The notes beneath the pieces are model-generated. The model had not been told where the DNA came from. It was given only the letters and a program-made list of their open reading frames with translations, and ran no database searches. From positions 1 to 35,168 of the forward strand of contig SYLY01000155.1 in NCBI GenBank assembly GCA_005808475.1: DNA of 35,168 nucleotides. Reading direction: 5' to 3'. The position numbers were made by a program, and so were the translations under genes. Positions 16,821-25,206 of the stretch are shown in pieces (the first letter of the stretch is position 1; each line of letters begins with the position of its first letter). This DNA comes from Acidobacteriota bacterium. GTDB taxonomy: Bacteria > Acidobacteriota > Terriglobia > Bryobacterales > Bryobacteraceae.

Positions 16821-17933
16821 ATGAAACGCAGAGGATTTCTCGAGGGCGTAGCGCTGGCTCCCGCCGCGCAAGCCGCCGCTCAGCAGCCGGCCCCGACGCG
16901 CGGACTGGGCAAGGTCACGATCAAGCAGGTCTCCCGATTCTTACGAGCGCCGGGGGCCGCTATCAGTGGGTGATCGTGAAGGTGGTGACGAGCGAACCCG
17001 GCCTCTACGGCATCGGCTCGGCGAGCAACGTGCACCAAGCCTTCACCGTCGCCGCCGCGATCGAGCGACACCGTTCTCAACAACGCAGTCAGCGGCCTGG
17101 ACATGACGCTGTGGGACATCAAGGGCAAACGCGCCGGACTGCCCGTTCACAGCCTGCTGGGCGGCAAGGCGCGGGACGCGGTCCCTTGCTACGGCCACGC
17201 CGACGGACGGTCTTTCGATGAGGTGGCCGACAACGTCAAGGACTTCATGGATCGAGGCGAGGCTACCGGCATGTTCGCGCGCAAATGGGCGGCTACGGCG
17301 GCCGCGGGATGATCGCGCCGGGCCAGTGACGCAGGCGGGTCCGGCGTTCGACGAAGAGACCTACGTGGAGGCGATCCCGAAGCTGTTCGAACACATCCGC
17401 GTGAAGCACGGCAAGGAAGTGAAGCTGATTCACGACGTCCACGAGCACCTGTCGCCCACAATGGCGGTGGAGCTGGCGCGGCGCATGGAACCGTACCGCA
17501 TGTTCTACGTCGAGGACATCCTGCCGCCCGAACTGGTGCAGTGGTTCCGCAACATCAAGCAGGTCACGTCGACGCCGCTCGCCATCGAATCTCCACGATT
17601 CGGCGGCATCAGGCCCGCGCGAAAAGTCGCGGCGCTTTGCGAGACTTTCGGCGTTCGCACCGCGTGGCACGAAGACGGCGACAACGATCCGGTGAACTTC
17701 GCGGCAGCCTGCCAGATCGATTTGGCGTCGTCCGCGTTCGGCATTCAGGAGGACAACCGCTGGCCGGAACTGGTGCACGAGATGCTTCCGGGCACGCCGA
17801 AACTGCCCGACGGCTACGCCTACGTGAACGAAGCGCCGGGGTCGGCATCGATATCAACGAGACGATGGCGCGCAAGTATCCGATGGAACCGCCGCCGGGC
17901 CGCGAGGACGGCTTCACGGCAGTCCGGCCATGA
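16821..17933 (+). pseudogene. Decayed enolase-superfamily sugar-acid dehydratase (mandelate racemase/MLE, ManD/RspA-like)
   Basis: Read across three frames, the sequence shows a Tat-like start (MKRRGFLEGVALAPAAQ), [111 protein letters not shown] and GIDINETMARKYP. These belong to ManD/RspA-type acid-sugar dehydratases. Frame changes occur near 16955 (a lost G in a G-run), 17065, 17260, 17325 and 17840. Two segments look deleted compared with family memory: about 35-40 residues near 17065, and about 36 residues near 17590 where the GELF metal-ligand region should be. The gene is therefore inactive. A TAGAAT, overlapping the stop of the upstream hydrolase gene, lies 9 nt before the ATG. The intact ancestor would have dehydrated a sugar acid. 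Confidence 0.8.
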
Positions 17934-18358
17934 GGATCGCGGCGGGACTGGCTCTCGCCGCCGCGCTGCACGGGGCGGAGATCGCGCGATGGGATGCATC
18001 CGCGCGGGAGCGGCGTCACGCTGGAGCGCGCGCCGGACTCGCCCTGGGGGATCGAAGGCGGCAACCCGGCTCGCGCCCTCGACGGACTACTTCAAGCGCT
18101 CGGCCTATCTGTTGCGATTCGACGAGGCGCCGTCGAATCGATACGTGATTCTCAAGTTCCTGGACCGGGGCCTGGGACTCATAGCGATGCCGCCGGGCGT
18201 GCCCGAGTTCCGTCAATGGGGACCGGCTCGCGTGAACTCCGGCCGCTTGCGGCGCGCGGTGTTTCACTATGGCGCGGACGCGCCGGCGCGAATTCGCGTG
18301 GAAGGACTGGATCACCTCGGCGCGGTGATTGTGGAGACGGACCGCGGCTCGAGTAACC
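17930..18358 (+). pseudogene. Frameshifted, 3'-truncated gene of unknown function with signal peptide
   Basis: An ATG overlapping the stop of the decayed dehydratase (ATGA) opens a signal-peptide-like start, MRIAAGLALAAALHG. The likely continuation changes frame near 17990 (GVTLERAPDSPWGIEGGNP) and again near 18085 (YFKRSAYLLRFDEAPSN, VILKFLDRGLGLIAMPPG, VEGLDHLGAVIVETD). It then meets the 3' end of the convergent Uma2 gene at about 18360, beyond which the frame is only the antisense of Uma2. The family was not recognised. The beta-rich pattern and the signal peptide suggest a secreted sandwich domain. The ATGA overlap implies it was translated together with the dehydratase before both decayed. 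Confidence 0.55.
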
Positions 18359-18360
18359 GG

Positions 18361-19026
18361 CTACTTGCGCGCTCGCGAGGCCAGGCGCCGGACGAACACG
18401 GCGTGCCCGGGGGATCGGACACCGCGCTCCACGGCGTCGCGCACCGATCGGTTGCGATCCCACAACGAGGCGGGATCGAGCCAGAGGCCGGGGAACACTT
18501 TCGATCGAAGGAGGCCGTCCGGATCCGGCGGAAGTTCGCGGTACTTGCCGCGGAAGAGCTGGCGCCACACGATGCGCCGGGGTTTCAGCAGAACCGTCAG
18601 GTATTCACGCACGCCAGCGCGACGGTAAAGGTCGAGCTTGACGCCGAGGTCGCGTGAGGAACTCGAACCGCTGACCTCGACGACGAGTTCCGGCGCGCCA
18701 CGCGAGTAGTCACCCGCGTCCTTCGACTGTCCGCCGGCCTCGGGCAGGATCCGAAGGTGGAGGTCCGGCTGAGGGATATCGTCGCGGTCCATCAGCCAAG
18801 TGGTTTCGATGCCGAATTCGGTTCCCCGCGTGGTTTCGGAGTACGTGAAGAGCCAACCGGTCATCAGGCCATGGAGGCTGCCATGAGTTCTGCCTACAGG
18901 TGACGGCATTAGGACGACTCCGCCGATGAGTTCCGCTTGCTTCAGGTCCGGCATGGTCTCCCAGCGCCGAAGGAATTCGGCGCCATCGAGGCGGTCGCCT
19001 TCACGCAACGGCGGAGTCCGTGACAC
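18361..19026 (-). CDS. Uma2-family (DUF820) putative restriction-endonuclease-fold protein
   Basis: This 221-residue protein from a GTG start is recognised from the Uma2/PD-(D/E)XK pattern: ELIGGVVLMPSPVGRTHG at the N-terminus, PQPDLHL with the active-site aspartate, APELVVEVSGSSSSRDLG with the glutamate, then KLDLYRRAGVREYLTV with the lysine. All catalytic-type residues seem present. Proteins of this family are common in Acidobacteriota, Cyanobacteria and Chloroflexi. Their biological role is not settled and nuclease activity is inferred from fold only. The GTG lies 2 nt beyond the stop of the NHL protein gene, so the two are probably co-transcribed. The 3' end abuts the truncated gene on the other strand. 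Confidence 0.8.
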   Translation of the reverse strand: MSRTPPLREGDRLDGAEFLRRWETMPDLKQAELIGGVVLMPSPVGRTHGSLHGLMTGWLFTYSETTRGTEFGIETTWLMDRDDIPQPDLHLRILPEAGGQSKDAGDYSRGAPELVVEVSGSSSSRDLGVKLDLYRRAGVREYLTVLLKPRRIVWRQLFRGKYRELPPDPDGLLRSKVFPGLWLDPASLWDRNRSVRDAVERGVRSPGHAVFVRRLASRARK

Positions 19027-19028
19027 GG

Positions 19029-22000
19029 CTACCGAACCGCCACCATCGCCGGCGCGCTCGATTGGCCCGCCGCTTCCACCACAACCGGAACCGCGTCGCC
19101 GGACACTCCAGAGGGAACGGTCACCGTGACGTGATACACGCCGACCAGCGACGGAGCGAGAATCGCCGAGACGACCGAGGCCTCGGCTCCGCCGATCGTC
19201 ACCTTCAAAGGCGCGGTGGTGCGTGCGCCCTCAGGGGCGGCCTCTCCGGCCGGAACGACGGGATCCGTGGCGCCAAGGCCCGCGCAGACGATCAGGAGAG
19301 GCTCGCCCACGCGCGCGGCGGACAGAAACGGATAGATCGCCGGCTGCGCCGCCGCCACGTTGATCGGAACGGGGCGTGTGTACGCCGTGCCGCGGCGCAC
19401 CAGAATCTGATGCGTCGTGTTCACCGCGAGATCTCCGGGGAGGATGGCGGCGATGCGATCGGCGGAAGCCGCGCTCAGCGGAATCCTGCGGCCCGCCACC
19501 ACCACCTCGGAGCCGGCGAGTTGCACGGGCCAAGGCGCGGTGGAGGCTTCGCTCAGACTGCCGGTAAGCCGCTCGCCGTTGATCGCGATGAGTCCGCCCG
19601 CGGCCAAAGGCGAGAAGGGCGCAGGAGCGGCGGCGCTCACCACGCCTTCGGGCGCCAACGACGGAGGATCCTGCGAAGCGCGGAGATCGGCTTGCACCTC
19701 GCGCAGGCCGCGCAGCTTCGGGTCCGGCTGCTCGGCCTCGATCCGGACGGTAATCTTCGGGTTGGACGCGTTGCGCGACTGCCAGGTGCCATGCCAGCGG
19801 CCGTCCTTCAAGGGTTGCAGGGCGACGGGTGGATCGCCATTCGAGAACGAGACCGTCACCGAGCCCGTGTCCATCGGAGTTCCGCAGTCGTCCTTCACTT
19901 CCACGGCGATGCCCGCGGGCCAGCCCGCCGGGGCCGTTTGCGATTGTCCGAGCGAAACAAGCGTGGGCGCCAATGTTTTGGCGGCGCAACCGGCCGCGGC
20001 GCGCTCGCCGGGTTTGGCCGAGGCCGACAGGAACGGATCGGTGGTGAACTCGACCGGAAGCTGGCGCAAGATGCCGTCGGAAAACTGCATGAAGATTCCG
20101 GGTTTCCTTCCGGCGACGGCCGGATTGGGCGCGGGCTGCACCAGCACGCGCAACGGCTGGTTCGGCTCCACCACGGCGTCGCGCGGAAGCAGCTCCACGT
20201 GGACTCCGAGCGAGCGGTAGCTCACCGGACGCGGCGTCAGGTTGTATACGAAGAACTCCTTGGCTCCGGGCACGCCGCCCTCGCTCGCTTCGAACCGCAG
20301 CGCGTGGGGTTGCAGGGCCGCTCCTGGATTTTCGCCGGGAGGCAACACCTCGAGGTTCACGGTGAGGACATGCGGCGAGTTGGCCGCGGAGTCCGAATCG
20401 ATGCGCACCTGGCCGTAGTAGCGGCCCGGCGGCAAGTCCACGTGCGCGACGCTCACTCGATACACCGGAGCGGGCGTACCCGCCACGGCGGATCCGTCGC
20501 GGGCGGAAACCCGAAGCCAGTCGCCGCCGGTGAGAGTCGACGCCGAGATCTGGAAGCTCATCTCGCCCGTGCCGAGGTTGATCACGCCGAACTCTTGCGG
20601 CGGCGGGCTTCCGCCGGTTTGCACCGCCGTGAACGACAGGCCCGATTGAGAAAGCCGTATCGCCTGGTCGCGGTCGCTGACCAGCAGGGTGACGGGAATC
20701 TCCTTCGACTGCCGGTCCGCGAAGATGCCCACGGTTCCGCCATACGTGCCGGGCGCGAGGCCCGTCGAATCCGCCGCCACGTTGATCTGGACCGGATCGC
20801 TTGGCCTGGCGGCGCCTTGCGCGGGTCGAGCGCGAAGCCAGTCTCCGTTGGACCGCACGCGCACGGAAAATGGCAGGGGACCGCTCCCGGCGTTGGAAAC
20901 CACAAGGGCCTCGGTTCGCGTCGAGGCTTGGCGGGGATAGGTGAACGTAATCGATGGTTGGTCCGTTTGCAGCAAGGGTGGCAGCGCGGGGCCGACCTCG
21001 AACCTGACCGCCACCGAGATGGATGTGGGCGACGCGTTGGGAAAGTCGAGCCGGATCGTGCCCTCATACACGCCGGGTGACAACAACTCGGGATCGGCTC
21101 CGATTTCGAGGGATCGCGGCGAGACGCCGCGAAGATCGTCCGCCGAGAGCCAACGCCGGCCGCCGTCGTCGATGGTGACGGTGAACGGAACGTTCGGGAT
21201 CGAGCACGAGATCGCGATGGTTTGGGTGGGCGGCGGCGCGCCACGCGATCCGGCGGCAAACGTCAGGGACCGCGGCGCCGCGGCTGCCGCGGGAGGGCGG
21301 GCCAGGATCTGGCGGACTCGATCGCCCCCGCCCTCCGAGATGAAGATGTTTCCCGCCGCGTCCGCCGCGATGCCCGCGGGGATGGCCAACGCCGCCGAGG
21401 TCGAAACGACTCCGTCGCCCTCCGACGAGCACTGCGCGACAAAACCCGCGACGACAGTCACCACGCCGGCGGTGTTGATGCGGCGCACCGAGCAGCCGGC
21501 CGTGAACAACAGCGAATCTCCGGCCGCGGCGATCGCCACGCCGCCGGCTTCGAGTAGGATGGGCAACGTCCGGATCGCTCCGCTCGGAGCAACGGCGCGA
21601 ATACGGCTCTGGCGCCCGTTGGCGACGGGTCCGGTGGTCGATATGTAGACCGTGCCCGCGCGATCCACGGCGAGATCGAACACGTCCTCGAGTTGGGCCG
21701 CGGCCGCTTGTCCACCATCGCCGGAAGCGCCCACGGTTCCCGTGCCGGCGAACGCGCGAATCGTCCCGGAGGGATCGACGCGCCGGACGCGGTTGCCGTC
21801 GCCGATGAACACGCTGCCATCGAGTCCCACGGCGACGCTCGACGGATCGCGTAAGGCTGCCGCGACCGCCGGACCGCCGTCACCCGCGTTTCCCGGGGCG
21901 CCGTTACCCGCGAACGGAACCACGCGCCCATCGGCTCCCATCCGGCGGACGCGGAACGTGCGTTGATCCGTCATGTAGACCACACCGCGTTCGTCGACGG

Positions 22001-23243
22001 CGATGGATCGGACTTGCGTGAAGGGCGCGACGGCCGAAGGCGGAGAATCCGGAGCGAGGTTGGACGAGCCGATTCCCGCGACCGTGGAGATTGCACCGGT
22101 AGCGGAAACGCGGCGGTAGCGCCGATTGCCCACGTCCGCCAAGTACACGTTGCCCGCCGTGTCCGCCGCCAGTTTGCCGGGGTTCGATAGCAGCGCCGCC
22201 GTCGCGGGGCCGCCGTCGCCTTGAAAGCGATACGTTCCGCTGCCGAGCACGGTCGCGATCCGGCTGTCGCGCCCGATGCGCCGTACACGCCGGTTGGCCG
22301 AGTCGGAGAGGAAGACTTCGCCCGCGCGATTCACGGCGATCCCCGCGATCACGGTCACCGCGGCTGCCGCCGCCGGTCCGCCGTCGCCGGAAAAGCCGAT
22401 GGGCCTGTCGTCGATCAGCGATGTCGAAGAGTTCGCGCCCGGGACCAGCCGTCGCAGCCAGCGGCCGCCGTACAGCACTTCCCCGGACGGTTCCACCGCC
22501 ACTGAGATCAATTCGCCGGCATCAATGTTGGCGGGCCCGGCGACGGTGCGGATAATCCCCGCGCGATCGATGATGCGCAAGCGGCGATTGCCGGAATCCG
22601 CGATATAGAGGTTGCCCTGAGCGTCCACCGCGGCTCCGGCCGGCGACTGGAGTTGCGCGTTGATGGCGGGACCTCCGTCGCCCGAAAAGCCACCGTCTCC
22701 GTTGCCGCAGACCGTCGAGATCGCGCCTCCGGATAACCGGCGGATTCGATGTTGAAACGGCTCGATCAAATAGACCGACGACCCCGCCGGGTCCACCGCT
22801 ATCTTCAACACGCTCGATAGCGATCCCGCCACCACGCCCTCGCCAAGCACCGTTCGCACGAGTCCGTCCGGCGAGATCCGGCGGACGGTTCCCGCCGCGA
22901 GCACATAAACGTTTCCCGCCGCATCGGTGGCGAGATCGCGCAGGCCGGCGAGCGTGGCTCGTTCGGCGGGGATGTTCTCTCCGATGTTCACGCCGAACGC
23001 GGGGATGCCGGTGCCGGCGATCACGCCGGCGCGATCTCCGCGGAGCCGCAGCACCAAGGCCGCGTCGGCGTCGGCAACCACCAGATCGCCGCGCGCGTCA
23101 AAACCGAGGCCCGCCGGCAACCCGAGCGGAGCCTCCACCGCCAACGGCGCGTCCGGCGGAAACAGCACGTCGGTTCCGGCGATGGTGGTGATCACTCCCT
23201 GCGCCCAAAGCGCGGGAGCCAGCAGGATGGCGAAGCCTCGCAT
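19029..23243 (-). CDS. Secreted NHL-propeller protein with BACON-like repeats and Solibacter-type C-terminal domain
   Basis: A start at ATG 23243 gives 1,404 residues and a signal peptide (MRGFAILLAPALWAQG); an in-frame ATG at 23261 would add six residues. Residues to about 640 form NHL repeats, with recurring GDGGPA, GNLYIADSGNRRLR, GEVFLSDSANRRVR and GNVYLADVGNRRYR units, enough for about two six-bladed propellers. From about 650 to 1150 come four or so immunoglobulin/BACON-like modules (PRSLTFAAGS, SITFTYPRQAST, GLSFTAVQTGGSPP, ALRFEASEGGVPGAKE). The C-terminal ~230 residues resemble the TIGR03437 Solibacter domain (GGLIAINGERLTG, VNTTHQILVRRG, PAIYPFLSAARVG). It is probably exported, with a binding or scaffolding role rather than catalysis. 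The start lies 1 nt after the sulfatase stop (TAAGATG), so the two are translationally linked; the ligand is unknown. Confidence 0.82.
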   Translation of the reverse strand: MRGFAILLAPALWAQGVITTIAGTDVLFPPDAPLAVEAPLGLPAGLGFDARGDLVVADADAALVLRLRGDRAGVIAGTGIPAFGVNIGENIPAERATLAGLRDLATDAAGNVYVLAAGTVRRISPDGLVRTVLGEGVVAGSLSSVLKIAVDPAGSSVYLIEPFQHRIRRLSGGAISTVCGNGDGGFSGDGGPAINAQLQSPAGAAVDAQGNLYIADSGNRRLRIIDRAGIIRTVAGPANIDAGELISVAVEPSGEVLYGGRWLRRLVPGANSSTSLIDDRPIGFSGDGGPAAAAAVTVIAGIAVNRAGEVFLSDSANRRVRRIGRDSRIATVLGSGTYRFQGDGGPATAALLSNPGKLAADTAGNVYLADVGNRRYRRVSATGAISTVAGIGSSNLAPDSPPSAVAPFTQVRSIAVDERGVVYMTDQRTFRVRRMGADGRVVPFAGNGAPGNAGDGGPAVAAALRDPSSVAVGLDGSVFIGDGNRVRRVDPSGTIRAFAGTGTVGASGDGGQAAAAQLEDVFDLAVDRAGTVYISTTGPVANGRQSRIRAVAPSGAIRTLPILLEAGGVAIAAAGDSLLFTAGCSVRRINTAGVVTVVAGFVAQCSSEGDGVVSTSAALAIPAGIAADAAGNIFISEGGGDRVRQILARPPAAAAAPRSLTFAAGSRGAPPPTQTIAISCSIPNVPFTVTIDDGGRRWLSADDLRGVSPRSLEIGADPELLSPGVYEGTIRLDFPNASPTSISVAVRFEVGPALPPLLQTDQPSITFTYPRQASTRTEALVVSNAGSGPLPFSVRVRSNGDWLRARPAQGAARPSDPVQINVAADSTGLAPGTYGGTVGIFADRQSKEIPVTLLVSDRDQAIRLSQSGLSFTAVQTGGSPPPQEFGVINLGTGEMSFQISASTLTGGDWLRVSARDGSAVAGTPAPVYRVSVAHVDLPPGRYYGQVRIDSDSAANSPHVLTVNLEVLPPGENPGAALQPHALRFEASEGGVPGAKEFFVYNLTPRPVSYRSLGVHVELLPRDAVVEPNQPLRVLVQPAPNPAVAGRKPGIFMQFSDGILRQLPVEFTTDPFLSASAKPGERAAAGCAAKTLAPTLVSLGQSQTAPAGWPAGIAVEVKDDCGTPMDTGSVTVSFSNGDPPVALQPLKDGRWHGTWQSRNASNPKITVRIEAEQPDPKLRGLREVQADLRASQDPPSLAPEGVVSAAAPAPFSPLAAGGLIAINGERLTGSLSEASTAPWPVQLAGSEVVVAGRRIPLSAASADRIAAILPGDLAVNTTHQILVRRGTAYTRPVPINVAAAQPAIYPFLSAARVGEPLLIVCAGLGATDPVVPAGEAAPEGARTTAPLKVTIGGAEASVVSAILAPSLVGVYHVTVTVPSGVSGDAVPVVVEAAGQSSAPAMVAVR

Positions 23244-23244
23244 C

Positions 23245-24699
23245 TTATCGCCGCCGCCCATACGGATTCCGGATGCCGAACAGATCGGCCGTGATGAGAT
23301 TCGCCTTCGATTTGCCGCCCTTCCACAGATCCCACTTCGGATCGGCGTAACGGGCGAAGAACTCGTGCAACCGGGCGCGCAGGCTCTCTTGCGTCTGGCG
23401 GTGTTCCGGCCGGCCGTACAGGTTCAGCCGCTCGCCGGGATCGCTCTTCAAGTGGTACAGTTCGTTCGGGCTTTCGTGAATCCGCTCGATGTATTTCCAT
23501 TCCGCGGCGCGGATGGAGCGGACATTCTCGAATTCGAAGAACACGGTGTCGTCCCAACTCATCGTCCGGCCCTTTAGCGCCGGCGAGAAGTCGCGGCCGG
23601 GCAGCCTCGGCGGCGACGGCAACTCAGACTCTAGTCCCAGGTACGACGCCAAGCTCGGAAAGACGTCGTAGGTGCTCACCAGGCTGTCGAGACGGCGGCC
23701 GCCGGGAATGCCCTTGGGATGGCGCGCCACGAACGGAATCCAGGTGGTCCAGTCAAACGCGGTGAGCGGACGGGTGTGATCGCCCATGCCCCAGAAACCC
23801 GAGTGTCCGCCGGCCAGCCCCTGGTCGCCGATGAAGATCACGAAGGTGTCGTCGTCGAGTCCGTTGCGCTTCAGTGTGTCGAACACGCGCCCCACTCCGT
23901 CGTCGATGCCGCTCACCTCCGCCGCGTACTTGCGCCGGACCTGCGCGTCGTTCATCCACGACGCGTAGTGGTGATTCCAGGGATGTGGATTGTCCCGCGG
24001 CATGGAGGGAAGTTCGTGTTGGGAGTAGTACGCGGCGTGGGCGTTGCGCACCGGCTCCTTCATCGCCCCACCCAGTCCATACGGGCCGTTGTAGGCAAGC
24101 ATCAGGAAGAATGGCTTTTCGCGATTCGCCTCGATGAACTTCACCGCGTGGTCCGTCCAGAACTCAGTCAGGTACTTCGGCTCCCTGCGAACGCGATGGT
24201 TCTCGACGACCTCCTGGTCGTAGAACCCCTCGCTCGAGCCGTGAGGTTTGGTCACCCAGTAGGAGAACCCCTCCTGCGGATTCAAGTTGTCCCCGAGATG
24301 CCATTTTCCCGACAAGCCCGCGACGTAGCCTTTCGACGCCAGCATCTTGGGAATGGTGGCGAACTCCTTGATCGCGTTGTAGGCGTTGGGTCCGATCTGC
24401 GGGTCGCCGGCTCCGAAGTAGGTGTGCACGCCGTGTTGCGAGGGCATCAGGCCGGTGAGCAGACTGGCGCGCGTGGGCGAGCACACGGCGTTGTTGGCAT
24501 GCGCGCGGGTGAACAACACGCCCTCCGACGCCATGCGGTCGATGTGTGGCGTTCGAATGTCCTTGTTGCCGTAGCAGCCGAGAGTCCACGCGCCGTGGTT
24601 GTCGGTGAGGATCAGCACCACGTTCGGCTTGCGCCCCTGCGCGTGGGCGCGCCCAGTCATCGCGGCGGCCGCCGCGGGCAGGAACGTGCGTCTGGTCAT
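23245..24699 (-). CDS. Tat-targeted sulfatase (formylglycine-dependent)
   Basis: This 484-residue member of the alkaline-phosphatase/sulfatase superfamily has a Tat-type signal (TRRTFLPAAAAAM). Metal-site residues sit in VVLILTDNHG (Asp33, Asn34). The sulfatase signature CSPTRASLLTG carries Cys73, which would be converted to formylglycine by a maturation enzyme not seen in this window. GKWHLG is at 131-136, and IGDQGLAGGHS at about 290-300 supplies further metal ligands. It would hydrolyse sulfate esters, probably on a sulfated glycan, in the periplasm or outside. The gene is followed at once by the NHL-protein gene. The -10-like TAAAAT ends 6 nt before the ATG and no Shine-Dalgarno is evident. 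All family motifs seen are intact. Confidence 0.88.
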   Translation of the reverse strand: MTRRTFLPAAAAAMTGRAHAQGRKPNVVLILTDNHGAWTLGCYGNKDIRTPHIDRMASEGVLFTRAHANNAVCSPTRASLLTGLMPSQHGVHTYFGAGDPQIGPNAYNAIKEFATIPKMLASKGYVAGLSGKWHLGDNLNPQEGFSYWVTKPHGSSEGFYDQEVVENHRVRREPKYLTEFWTDHAVKFIEANREKPFFLMLAYNGPYGLGGAMKEPVRNAHAAYYSQHELPSMPRDNPHPWNHHYASWMNDAQVRRKYAAEVSGIDDGVGRVFDTLKRNGLDDDTFVIFIGDQGLAGGHSGFWGMGDHTRPLTAFDWTTWIPFVARHPKGIPGGRRLDSLVSTYDVFPSLASYLGLESELPSPPRLPGRDFSPALKGRTMSWDDTVFFEFENVRSIRAAEWKYIERIHESPNELYHLKSDPGERLNLYGRPEHRQTQESLRARLHEFFARYADPKWDLWKGGKSKANLITADLFGIRNPYGRRR

Positions 24700-24705
24700 G
24701 AGAGC

Positions 24706-24711
24706 ATTTTA
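24706..24711 (-). promoter_or_regulatory. Putative -10 element of the sulfatase gene
   Basis: TAAAAT (one mismatch to TATAAT) on the minus strand is followed by gctctc and the ATG at 24699. Its first three bases are the TAA stop of the HEAT-like remnant. No clear -35 was found at 16-18 nt. Confidence 0.35.
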
Positions 24712-25165
24712 TCCGGCCATGGATTTCCAGGCTCGTTGCGCGGCGATCCTCCCGTTGCGCCGCGTGCTTTTCGTCTTGGGCAGCACCAGCACCGCCGCTT
24801 CCGCGGTTCCGATCCGGGCGAGTCCCACCACGGCCGCGCATTGCAGATGCTCCTCGTTGCGGTCGAGCAGGGTCCGGTAGATCGCCAGCGCCTGCGCGGG
24901 GGCGGACTTGACCAGACGTTCGGCGTGACGCACGCCGGCGGCCGGGAACGCAGGAGAGGAGCCGGCGGCGGCGTACGCCGTTGTCAGCGCGCGGTCGGAT
25001 GCTTCGCCGGGAATCCGTTCGAGGCAATAGATGGCTTCTTCGCGGAGCGCGGCATCGACGAGCCATCGAGCGATCGCGGGCCGGCCGCTGCCGCCGCGGC
25101 GGTTTCGATGAACTCGCGGCGCGCCGGTTTGTTGGGGTCGCTGATGGTTTTGGCCTGACCCGAGC
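24709..25165 (-). pseudogene. Remnant of a HEAT-repeat-like protein
   Basis: The minus strand encodes helical-repeat sequence (ARWLVDAALREEAIYCLERI, ALAIYRTLLDRNEEHLQCAA, VVGLARIGTAEAAVLVLPK) ending at TAA 24709-24711. Upstream, the matching sequence AKTISDPNKPARREFIETAA continues only in a different frame, and no start codon or ribosome site precedes it. The open frame beginning at a TTG at 25191 is therefore unlikely to be a real gene start. It looks like the frameshifted C-terminal end of a HEAT/armadillo-like protein whose N-terminal part is gone. Such proteins often accompany secreted sulfatase and heme-domain proteins in this phylum, which is only contextual. Confidence 0.5.
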
Positions 25166-25206
25166 ATACTGCCGCGCGCCGCTGGATTCAACCGGGCCGT
25201 GCCCCG

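Noticed and set aside
16821..18358. Frameshifts explained purely as sequencing errors
   Set aside because: Single-base changes in G-runs could be errors, but two internal segments of about 35-40 residues also appear to be missing, and surrounding genes totalling more than 30 kb show no such errors. True decay is favoured although errors at individual sites cannot be excluded.
19029..23243. Repeated GDGGPA-type DNA segments as a tandem-repeat or CRISPR-like array
   Set aside because: The repeats are in-frame protein-level NHL units with variable DNA sequence and spacing, not identical DNA repeats with spacers.
24709..25191. 160-codon open frame as an intact HEAT protein
   Set aside because: It begins at a TTG with no ribosome site, its first ~40 residues are not protein-like, and the matching upstream sequence is in another frame, so it is treated as a remnant.
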